A stretch of 5,476 bases of DNA from Burkholderiales bacterium (GCA_947447845.1 CANFNO010000236.1:1-5476); one strand, 5' to 3'; numbered from the stretch's first letter, positions 1 through 5,249 are shown. Program-made: numbers and translations. Notes: generated by a model from the sequence alone, not told the origin.

Positions 1-115
1 GGGCACCCGTCAGGGACATCTTTTCGCGCAGAAAGTGAATCAGCAACGTGCGCGGCTCCACCGCCTCTTCCACGCTCTTGCCATTGAGGGTCATGGCGAC
101 CATTTTTTTGCTCAT
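1..115 (-). CDS. coxS: CO dehydrogenase small [2Fe-2S] subunit, N-terminal part (cut by window edge)
   Basis: This is the small iron-sulfur subunit of aerobic CO dehydrogenase, which passes electrons from the Mo/Cu site on CoxL to FAD on CoxM. Only the first 38 codons are in the window. The peptide begins [13 protein letters not shown], continues through [14 protein letters not shown] and ends at LTGA. That is the start of the plant-type ferredoxin domain of the xanthine oxidase family, just before the first cluster cysteines, which lie outside. The ATG at 113-115 was chosen because the family starts at this point. The Shine-Dalgarno is weak (a GAGA about 7 nt upstream), which fits translation following coxM, whose stop is 34 bp upstream. 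CoxS is about 160 residues in characterised enzymes. Other small subunits of this superfamily start similarly, but the adjacent coxM makes a CODH assignment by far the best. Confidence 0.9.
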   Translation of the reverse strand, partial: MSKKMVAMTLNGKSVEEAVEPRTLLIHFLREKMSLTGA

Positions 116-149
116 GGGTGTGTCTCGGTTTTTTTAAGTGGTTGGGGGC

Positions 150-1013
150 TTAGCTGCAACGTGCGGCAGCAGCGGAGATGGCGCGCTTGGTCATTTCGGC
201 GGCCATGGCGGTTTTGTATTCAGCGTCACCGCGCAAGTCTTCTGCGGGATCGCAGATGGCGCGCACGGCTTGGGCTGCGGCTTCCAGTGAGGCTGCGTTG
301 ATGGGCTGGCCGATCAGCGCGGCCTCGGCATCGCGGGCGCGCAGTGCGGTGGGCGCGACATTGGTCAGGCCGATGCTGGCGTGGGTCACCACATCGCCCG
401 ACATACGCAACACCACGGCGGCACCGGCGGTGGCCCAGTCGCCAGTCTTGCGCTTGAGCTTCTGGTAGGCGCTGCCAGTGCCGGCGGCAAAGGGCGCGAT
501 CAGGATGGCGGTGAGGATTTCGTCTTCGGCCAGCGCCGTCATGTAGGTGCCGTGGAAGAAGTCCACCGCCTTAACCTGGCGCTCGCCCTTCGGGCCTTGC
601 AGCACAAAGGTGGCGTCCAGCGCCATGGCAATGGCGGGGTGGTCGTTGCCGGGGTCGCCGTGCGCAATGTCGCCACCAATGGTGCCGCGGTTGCGCACTT
701 GGGGATCGGCGATCAGCTTGGCCGCTTCACCCAACAGCGGCAGTTTTTCTTTCAGCAAGGCTGAGTCAATCAGTTCGCTTTCGCTGGTCATGGCGCCAAT
801 GCGGATAACACCGCCTTGTTCGCTGATACCGCGCAGTTCGGGAATGCGGTTGATGTCGATGAGCGCACCGGGTGCGGCAAAGCGTAGCTTCATCATGGGC
901 AGCAGGCTGTGGCCGCCGGCCAGCAACTTGGCTTCATCACCAAGGGATGAAAGCAGCGAAATGGCTTCAGTAACCGAGCGCGGCGCGTGGTAATCAAATG
1001 CGGGTGGAATCAC
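150..1013 (-). CDS. coxM: CO dehydrogenase medium (FAD-binding) subunit
   Basis: This is the FAD subunit of aerobic molybdenum-copper CO dehydrogenase (CO + H2O to CO2 + 2 e- + 2 H+); it takes electrons from CoxS and delivers them to the respiratory chain. The 287-residue length matches known CoxM (about 288). The two FAD pyrophosphate motifs sit at the expected places: AGGHS at 32-36 and TIGGD at 111-115, followed by HGDPGNDHPA. KLKRKTGDWATAG, near residue 190, is a CoxM/CutM hallmark in the middle to C-terminal part. The whole sequence strongly recalls CutM of Hydrogenophaga. The start is GTG at 1011-1013, with AAGGAGA at 1018-1024 about 4-5 nt upstream. An in-frame TAA just above rules out a longer product, and the next in-frame ATG would remove the first FAD motif. 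It is first in a coxM-coxS order, downstream of rcoM. Confidence 0.96.
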   Translation of the reverse strand: MIPPAFDYHAPRSVTEAISLLSSLGDEAKLLAGGHSLLPMMKLRFAAPGALIDINRIPELRGISEQGGVIRIGAMTSESELIDSALLKEKLPLLGEAAKLIADPQVRNRGTIGGDIAHGDPGNDHPAIAMALDATFVLQGPKGERQVKAVDFFHGTYMTALAEDEILTAILIAPFAAGTGSAYQKLKRKTGDWATAGAAVVLRMSGDVVTHASIGLTNVAPTALRARDAEAALIGQPINAASLEAAAQAVRAICDPAEDLRGDAEYKTAMAAEMTKRAISAAAARCS

Positions 1014-1017
1014 TTTG

Positions 1018-1024
1018 TCTCCTT
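1018..1024 (-). promoter_or_regulatory. Strong ribosome binding site for the GTG start of coxM
   Basis: The minus strand reads AAGGAGA, then CAAA, then GTG. This near-consensus Shine-Dalgarno settles the GTG at 1011-1013 as the start codon. An in-frame TAA a few codons further upstream closes the frame. Confidence 0.85.
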
Positions 1025-1026
1025 TT

Positions 1027-1041
1027 TATGGGGTCCCCATA
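1027..1041. repeat. Perfect 15-bp palindrome in the coxM leader
   Basis: TATGGGG and CCCCATA form perfect 7-bp arms around a single central base. The element lies between the proposed coxM -10 (1057-1062) and the Shine-Dalgarno (1018-1024), so it would be in the 5' untranslated region. A one-base loop cannot close as a normal RNA hairpin, so a DNA operator for a dimeric protein is the likelier reading. No known operator was recognised and the function is unknown. Confidence 0.5.
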
Positions 1042-1056
1042 GGCGATGGGTGGCTC

Positions 1057-1062
1057 ACTTTA
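1057..1062 (-). promoter_or_regulatory. Candidate -10 element of the coxM promoter
   Basis: The minus strand reads TAAAGT (4 of 6 with TATAAT), about 44 bp before the coxM start codon. No good -35 hexamer lies 17 bp upstream, as expected for an activator-dependent promoter. The third repeat of the array at 1093-1139 would be centred near -42 to -43 relative to the implied start, the usual place for an activator touching RNA polymerase. A similar hexamer (TACAGT) sits at nearly the same offset from the second array. It is inferred from sequence only. Confidence 0.45.
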
Positions 1063-1092
1063 TCGAGGCCAAAAAAAAGCGGGGCGCCTATC

Positions 1093-1139
1093 CAATCAAC
1101 GGTCATTGCGGCGCATGAACAACCGGTTGGATGCACGAA
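1093..1139 (-). promoter_or_regulatory. Triplet direct-repeat array upstream of coxM, candidate RcoM operator
   Basis: Reading toward coxM, three 7-bp cores are spaced exactly 20 bp: TTCGTGC (1133-1139), TTCATGC (1113-1119) and TTGATTG (1093-1099). The third sits in ACCGTTGAT (1095-1103), which fits the published LytTR consensus as I recall it ([TA][AC][CA]GTTN[AG][TG]). RcoM of Burkholderia xenovorans is reported to bind triplets of direct repeats about 21 bp apart; the regular spacing, the LytTR-like core and the adjacent rcoM gene argue for the same here. The third copy is the weakest match. A chance TTCATGC also occurs inside rcoM, so the spacing is the evidence, not the single core. Confidence 0.6.
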
Positions 1140-1150
1140 GCAGACGCGAC

Positions 1151-1957
1151 TCAGACTTTGGCCAGCGTCGTATCGCTCAAGCCCAGATGCTCCATCAGCC
1201 GCGCCGCACTGGAGCGCGCGACCGGTATCTCGACCGGTGTGGAGCCCATCATGCGCAGGGTGATGCGCCCGTCATCACGCACGATTTCATCGACCTGGCT
1301 GAGGTTGACGATGTAGCTGCGGTGCACCCGGAAAAACAGGTTTGGGTCGAGCCGGGTTTCCAGATCGCCAATGGTGATATTGCAAAACTGCCCGCCCTGT
1401 GCGTTGTGCACCCAGGTGTAGTGCCCCTCGGAGCGGATGAAGGACACTCCGAACACATCCACCAGCAACACGCGGTTTTGTTTGATGGTAGGAATCTTGC
1501 GCAACTGCCGTTTGGGCGCGGGCTGCTGGCTGCTGGCAACTGCGGGTTCGGCGTCTTTGCTCACCACGTCGGTGATGTCATAGAAGACCAGCGTGTAGCC
1601 GTTGGTCTGCCCTTGCATGTCGGCGATCTTGGAGACCTTGATCAGCAGTACGCGCTCGGGAATGTTGATCATCATGGCCATGGGCGGGGCGTTGTTCACC
1701 GGGCACTCGGCCTGGCCCAGCAGGAACTTGACTTTGGCCTTGGCCGCCTCCGGATGGAAGTCGGTGACGATTTTTCCAAAAGGCATTTTGTCCTGCACCG
1801 GCAGGCTGCGCCGCGCGTAATCGTTCATGCCGGTGACGTGCAATTGCACATCCAGATGCACCACCCCCACATCAAAACGCTCTAGTAGATAAAGCCAGGA
1901 ATTCGGATTGGATGCGCCGGAAGGGCCCGCTCCGCCAACGTGCTTGCAGGATGTCAT
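1151..1957 (-). CDS. rcoM: RcoM-type CO-sensing transcriptional regulator (PAS-heme + LytTR)
   Basis: This is a single-component regulator, expected to be cytoplasmic, that binds CO at a heme in its N-terminal PAS domain and then activates CO-oxidation genes. The 268 residues divide into a PAS domain (about 21-131: FDVGVVHLD near the start, closing strand YTLVFYDITDV), a polar Ala/Pro/Gln linker (133-150) and a LytTR DNA-binding domain (about 155-260, with FFRVHRSYIVNLSQV at 208-222 and IPVARSSAARL at 244-254). It has no transmembrane segment, unlike the LytTR proteins CoxC and CoxH. In RcoM the reported heme ligands are His74, Cys94 and Met104. The counterparts here look like His68, Cys85 and Met95; the Cys-to-Met distance of 10 is kept. 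The ATG at 1955-1957 follows purine-rich GAGACGAGAC. It lies upstream of coxM on the same strand, 137 bp away, and divergent from the membrane protein operon. Heme binding is inferred. Confidence 0.88.
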   Translation of the reverse strand: MTSCKHVGGAGPSGASNPNSWLYLLERFDVGVVHLDVQLHVTGMNDYARRSLPVQDKMPFGKIVTDFHPEAAKAKVKFLLGQAECPVNNAPPMAMMINIPERVLLIKVSKIADMQGQTNGYTLVFYDITDVVSKDAEPAVASSQQPAPKRQLRKIPTIKQNRVLLVDVFGVSFIRSEGHYTWVHNAQGGQFCNITIGDLETRLDPNLFFRVHRSYIVNLSQVDEIVRDDGRITLRMMGSTPVEIPVARSSAARLMEHLGLSDTTLAKV

Positions 1958-2010
1958 GTCTCGTCTCTTTATGTTTTAGAAATCGGATTAAAGCGTGCCC
2001 GACGCCATCG

Positions 2011-2057
2011 CTCATGCCGGGCCACGGTTACTCATGCGCGGTGTAAGCATTTCGTTC
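2011..2057 (+). promoter_or_regulatory. Second triplet direct-repeat array, candidate RcoM operator for the divergent operon
   Basis: The three cores are CTCATGC (2011-2017), CTCATGC (2031-2037) and TTCGTTC (2051-2057), each 20 bp apart and reading toward the plus-strand membrane protein gene. The middle copy, within 2025-2039, matches the middle copy upstream of coxM (1111-1125, minus strand) at 13 of 15 positions. Core orientation, spacing and the offset to a -10-like hexamer all repeat the coxM arrangement. The array also lies 54-100 bp upstream of the rcoM start codon on the opposite strand, so it could affect rcoM itself. RcoM as the bound protein is inferred from the neighbouring gene and from the reported triplet architecture. 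Confidence 0.6.
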
Positions 2058-2086
2058 AGCGGGCTGCAAAAAATGTCAATTCCGAA

Positions 2087-2092
2087 TACAGT
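2087..2092 (+). promoter_or_regulatory. Candidate -10 element of the membrane protein-xdhC promoter
   Basis: TACAGT (4 of 6 with TATAAT) begins 33 bp after the centre of the third direct repeat; in the coxM promoter TAAAGT begins 34 bp after its third repeat. There is no recognisable -35 hexamer. It implies a transcription start near 2099 and a leader of roughly 85-90 nt if translation begins at 2186. It is inferred by comparing the two promoters. Confidence 0.4.
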
Positions 2093-2133
2093 GCGATCCC
2101 TTCAATTGGTGTGATATCCAACAAGCGCCGGAG

Positions 2134-2160
2134 GCATCGGGTTAACCCTTGTGCCGATGC
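2134..2160 (+). other. Hairpin in the leader of the membrane protein gene
   Basis: GCATCGG (2134-2140) pairs perfectly with CCGATGC (2154-2160) around a 13-base loop. A 10-bp palindrome, GGGTTAACCC (2139-2148), overlaps its left arm. A good Shine-Dalgarno-like GGAGG (2130-2134) sits at the foot of the stem but has no in-frame start codon at normal distance. There is no T-run after it, so it is not a typical intrinsic terminator. It may be an RNA structure affecting translation, or chance. Confidence 0.35.
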
Positions 2161-2185
2161 AAATCAACATAACGAGCACAAACAG

Positions 2186-2881
2186 GTGGCCATCCTCAAC
2201 ACACAAACGAATTGGCTGGCACGCGGCATCGGGTCTTCCTCTTTCACGCCCGCCTTGCTCATCAGTCTGGTGGGTGGGGCCTTGTGGTTTGCCGATCGGC
2301 AGTCTCCGCTGGTCACGGTGGATGCCGTGTGGCCAGTCATATTGCTTTCTCTTTTTGCAGTGGCAGCGGGCTGCGCCGCGCTGAGTTGGGTGCGACCTCA
2401 GCGCGTCGGACTGTCGCCGCCCCATGTCATGTTGTCGCTGGGATTTGGCGGCATGCTGTTGGGCCTGTTGGCAGACTGGCTGCATGCGGGCCCGGCACAA
2501 CTAGGCAGCCTGTGCCAGCAAGCCGCAACACTCACATTTCGCGAAAGTTTTTCCCTGCATCTGCGCTACTTGCCGGGCATGCACGTCGGCATGTTGTTGG
2601 GCGGCCTACTGGCCATCCCCAGTCTGCGCATGCTGCGTTCGCATTGCGGGCGATATCTGTGCTCGCTGCTCACACAAAACCTCTTGTGTTCGGGCTGGAT
2701 GCTGGTGGGCATGACCCTGGGCGCGGTCTGGATGGTGCGGTTGCAGATCGCGCTGGACGCGCCTTCTTTAACCGGCATGCTGGGCGGCATGTTTGTCGGC
2801 ATGACCTGGGGAATGGTGGGCAGCGTGGCGCTGTACCGGCAGTTTTTTGCGCTGCGCAACCGGACGGCAAAAGGTACCTGA
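2186..2881 (+). CDS. Integral membrane protein of unknown function, Gly-Met-rich, about six helices
   Basis: I do not recognise this family. From GTG 2186 the product is 231 residues, with hydrophobic segments near 22-36, 47-69, 81-99, 130-147, 166-184 and 196-216, and a basic tail. Each of the last four carries a G-M-[LT]-[LW]-G pentapeptide (89-93, 135-139, 175-179, 205-209), a GxxxG-type packing motif with Met second. There are 12 internal Met, five Cys and a PGMHVGM stretch at 130-136. The open frame runs back to 1940, but the upstream part is polar, overlaps rcoM antisense and lies before the proposed promoter. GTG 2111 is the alternative start, and neither has a good Shine-Dalgarno. It lies 12 bp before xdhC, probably in one operon, behind a repeat array like that of coxM, which suggests a role in CO oxidation. 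Cofactor, copper or CO handling would be speculation. Confidence 0.75.
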   Translation: MAILNTQTNWLARGIGSSSFTPALLISLVGGALWFADRQSPLVTVDAVWPVILLSLFAVAAGCAALSWVRPQRVGLSPPHVMLSLGFGGMLLGLLADWLHAGPAQLGSLCQQAATLTFRESFSLHLRYLPGMHVGMLLGGLLAIPSLRMLRSHCGRYLCSLLTQNLLCSGWMLVGMTLGAVWMVRLQIALDAPSLTGMLGGMFVGMTWGMVGSVALYRQFFALRNRTAKGT

Positions 2882-2893
2882 ACGGAAGACACA

Positions 2894-4012
2894 ATGGAAA
2901 ACCTCGATGGAATGGTGCTGCGCACCTTGCGTAATTGGCGGGCCGACTCCCGCCCTGCACTGCTGGCGACCGTGGTGCGAACCTGGGGCTCATCGCCGCG
3001 CCCGGTAGGCTCGATCATGGCCTTGTGTGCCGATGGCTCGGTGGTGGGTTCGGTGTCCGGTGGCTGCATCGAGGACGACCTGATCCACCGCTTTACCCAG
3101 GCCTATGCGCAGCCCCACGCGGCGGCGTCGGACGAGCCACAGCAACTTCCCGAAGGGCCACCGCGCTTGCTAACCTATGGTGTGAGCGCCGATGAGGCCC
3201 ATCGTTTTGGGCTGCCCTGCGGCGGCACGCTGGAACTGTTGCTGGAGTTTGACCCGGCGGTGGACGCACTGGACACGCTGCTGGCCTGGCTGGACCAGGG
3301 CTTGCTGGTGGAGCGCAGCGTGGCGCTTGACACGGGGGCCGCCACAGTGCGGCTGTGCAGCCAGCCCTCGGATTTGAAACTGAGCGCCAACACCCTGACC
3401 AATGTGTTCGGGCCGGAATACCGCCTGCTCATCATTGGCGCCGGGCAGATGAGTGAATACCTGGCCACCATGGCGCAGTTCAACGGCTTTGCGGTCACCG
3501 TGTGCGACCCGCGCGAGGAGTACCGCGCCAGTTGGTCAGTACCCGGCGTGCAGGTGCTGCAGGACATGCCGGACGACACCATGGCCCTGTTCAAGCCGGA
3601 CCGCCGCAGCGCCGTGGTGGCACTGACGCACGACCCCAAGCTGGATGATCTGGCTTTGCTGGAAGCCATTCACAGTGAAGCCTTTTATATCGGCGCGATT
3701 GGTTCGCGGCGCAACAACCTGGCGCGCAGTGCCCGCATGATGGAGCACTTTGGTGCCAGCGCCGCCGATCTGGCCAAGCTGCGCGGGCCCATCGGCATTT
3801 ACATCGGCAGCAAGACGCCGCCTGAAATCGCGGTCAGCATCATGGCCGAACTGCTGGCAGTAAAAAACGGTGTCAACCTGCCTCGGGACATCCAGGTAGG
3901 ACCGGCCAAAGATGATTTGGCCGTGCAGGAAAACCACGCCGACGCGCTGGCCTGCGGCATCGGCATGGCTTCCATTGGACAGATTTACAGCAGCGAGTCG
4001 GCGGGCACGTAG
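2894..4012 (+). CDS. XdhC/CoxI-family molybdoenzyme maturation protein
   Basis: XdhC-family proteins hold the molybdenum cofactor and help sulfurate and insert it into xanthine dehydrogenase-type enzymes. CoxF and CoxI of CO dehydrogenase clusters belong to this family, and CoxF has been linked to completing the Mo-S-Cu site. The 372-residue protein has the N-terminal XdhC/CoxI domain (RTWGSSPRPVGSIMA at 29-43, SGGCIEDDL at 55-63, LPCGGTLELLLE at 107-118) and a C-terminal Rossmann-like XdhC domain (GAGQMSEYLA at 182-191, LTHDPKLDD at 244-252, YIGAIGSRRN at 265-274, then GPIGIYIGSKTPPEIAVSI). The full two-domain form looks intact. The ATG at 2894 has GGAAGA at 2884-2889 and lies 12 bp after the membrane protein stop. 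Serving the nearby CODH is inferred from context; a xanthine dehydrogenase elsewhere could also be its client, so I give no cox letter. Confidence 0.92.
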   Translation: MENLDGMVLRTLRNWRADSRPALLATVVRTWGSSPRPVGSIMALCADGSVVGSVSGGCIEDDLIHRFTQAYAQPHAAASDEPQQLPEGPPRLLTYGVSADEAHRFGLPCGGTLELLLEFDPAVDALDTLLAWLDQGLLVERSVALDTGAATVRLCSQPSDLKLSANTLTNVFGPEYRLLIIGAGQMSEYLATMAQFNGFAVTVCDPREEYRASWSVPGVQVLQDMPDDTMALFKPDRRSAVVALTHDPKLDDLALLEAIHSEAFYIGAIGSRRNNLARSARMMEHFGASAADLAKLRGPIGIYIGSKTPPEIAVSIMAELLAVKNGVNLPRDIQVGPAKDDLAVQENHADALACGIGMASIGQIYSSESAGT

Positions 4013-5097
4013 GTCTTGCCCAGGGCCAGGGCCACGGCTTCGTAAGTGACCTTGCCTTCGGCGACGTTCAGGCCGTTTTTCAGGTGCACATTGTCTTTGA
4101 GCGCTTGCTTCCAACCCTTGTTGGCCAGCGTAACAGCGTGGCCGATGGTGGCGTTGTTCAGCGCAAAGGTTGAGGTGCGGGCCACGGCGCCAGGCATGTT
4201 GGCCACGCAGTAATGAATCACACCGTCGACCACAAAAGTGGGCTCGGCGTGGGTGGTGGCGTGCGAGGTCTCGAAGCAGCCACCCTGGTCAATCGCCACG
4301 TCCACCAGCACGGCACCCTTTTTCATCTTGCCAATCATGGCGCGGGTCACCAGCTTGGGTGCCGCAGCACCGGGAATCAGCACACCGCCGATGACCAGAT
4401 CGGCGTCCAGCACAGCTTCTTCGACGGTTTGCACATTGGAGTAGACGGTGTGGATGCGGTTGCCAAAAATCAGGTCGAGTTGGCGCAGGCGCTCAATGCT
4501 CTTGTCGAGCACCGTGACCCTGGCCCCCATGCCCACGGCCATTTGCAGCGCGTGCGTTCCCACGACACCAGCACCCAGAATCACGCAGTGGGCAGCGGGC
4601 ACGCCAGGCACACCGCCCAGCAACACGCCCATGCCGCCCTTGGATTTTTCCAGGTGCGCGGCACCGGCTTGCACCGACATGCGGCCGGCCACTTCGCTCA
4701 TGGGGGCCAACAAAGGCAAGCCGCCGCCAGGGCCGGTAATGGTTTCGTAGGCGATGCAAATAGCACCCGACTTGATCAGCGCTTCGGTCTGCTCGGGGTC
4801 CGGAGCCAGGTGCAGGTAGGTGTACAGAATCTGGCCGGGGCGCAACATGGCGCATTCCTGCGGCTGCGGCTCTTTGACCTTGACGATCATTTCTGACGCT
4901 GCGAAGACTTCGGCAGCGGTGGCGGCCAGAGTGGCACCAGCGGCCAGGTATTGCTCATCGGACAGGCCGATTTCGGCACCGGCACCCGTCTGCACCAGGA
5001 CGGAGTGGCCGTTTGATGTCAACTCGCGCACGCTAGCCGGGGTGAGGCCGACGCGGTATTCGTTGTTTTTGATTTCCTTGGGTAGTCCGATGCGCAT
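3985..5097 (-). CDS. ald: Alanine dehydrogenase
   Basis: This is a cytosolic NAD-dependent enzyme that interconverts L-alanine and pyruvate plus ammonium, in alanine catabolism or nitrogen assimilation. The 370 residues match the usual length. The known active-site residues fall at their standard numbers: Arg15 (YRVGLTP), Lys75 (KVKEP), His96 (YLHLA) and Asp270 (DVAIDQGG). The NAD-binding Rossmann motif GAGVVG is at 175-180, with the acidic Asp198 ending the next strand. The ATG at 5095-5097 has AGGAG at 5104-5108, 6 nt upstream. The gene runs tail-to-tail into xdhC and overlaps it by 28 bp. A methyltransferase lies upstream on the same strand across a 152-bp gap, so ald probably has its own promoter. 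No lrp/asnC-type regulator is in view. No link to CO metabolism is visible. Confidence 0.97.
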   Translation of the reverse strand: MRIGLPKEIKNNEYRVGLTPASVRELTSNGHSVLVQTGAGAEIGLSDEQYLAAGATLAATAAEVFAASEMIVKVKEPQPQECAMLRPGQILYTYLHLAPDPEQTEALIKSGAICIAYETITGPGGGLPLLAPMSEVAGRMSVQAGAAHLEKSKGGMGVLLGGVPGVPAAHCVILGAGVVGTHALQMAVGMGARVTVLDKSIERLRQLDLIFGNRIHTVYSNVQTVEEAVLDADLVIGGVLIPGAAAPKLVTRAMIGKMKKGAVLVDVAIDQGGCFETSHATTHAEPTFVVDGVIHYCVANMPGAVARTSTFALNNATIGHAVTLANKGWKQALKDNVHLKNGLNVAEGKVTYEAVALALGKTYVPADSLL

Positions 5098-5249
5098 GCT
5101 GTGCTCCTGAGTGGTTTGTTAGAAGAGCGCAGTGTGCACGGCGACTTGTCACTTGCAAACAGGGATTATTGGTTTTGACTACACAGTAGCGGCGCTAATA
5201 CTGTGCGCGCCTTGACCGGACTTTGTACCGCCATCGGGTGGCGTGCGGC
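5098..5249 (-). promoter_or_regulatory. Upstream region of ald, with an inverted repeat
   Basis: This 152-bp gap separates ald from the methyltransferase stop. It carries the ald Shine-Dalgarno (AGGAG, 5104-5108) and a perfect 7-bp inverted repeat, CACAGTA at 5182-5188 and TACTGTG at 5199-5205, around 10 bases. Neither strand has a T-run after the repeat, so it is more likely an operator than a terminator for the methyltransferase. An AATAAT just downstream of the repeat on the minus strand could be a -10, but I found no matching -35. The promoter is presumed, not located. Confidence 0.4.

Noticed and set aside
1063..1115. Possible rcoM terminator: GCGCC/GGCGC arms followed by eight T
   Set aside because: The stem is only 5 bp with a 21-base loop, and several bases separate it from the T-run; the T-run is better read as part of the coxM promoter.
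1121..1128. AACCGGTT palindrome next to the second coxM repeat
   Set aside because: It overlaps the extended repeat already described, has no counterpart in the other array, and an 8-bp palindrome is expected by chance.
1823..1829. TTCATGC core inside rcoM
   Set aside because: It is a single copy within coding sequence with no 20-bp partners; a chance match, kept here as a reminder that the 7-bp core alone is not informative.
1046..1885. 279-codon plus-strand open frame
   Set aside because: It lies antisense to rcoM, which has clear PAS and LytTR motifs; this frame has no recognisable domain and is rich in His/Gly from reversed GC-rich codons.
1940..2185. N-terminal 82 codons of the long open frame that continues into the membrane protein
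   Set aside because: The stretch is polar and basic, overlaps the rcoM start antisense, spans the repeat array and proposed promoter, and lacks a ribosome binding site at its ATG.
2212..2934. 240-codon plus-strand open frame in another frame of the membrane protein gene
   Set aside because: Arg/Ala/His-rich product with no membrane pattern, crossing the xdhC start; the competing frame gives regular hydrophobic helices and ends just before xdhC.
3536..4114. 192-codon minus-strand open frame across the xdhC/ald junction
   Set aside because: It is antisense to conserved XdhC motifs and out of frame with ald; there is no domain or ribosome binding site.
4213..4896. 227-codon plus-strand open frame rich in His
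   Set aside because: It is antisense to ald, whose catalytic residues all fall at their standard positions; the composition is typical of a shadow frame.
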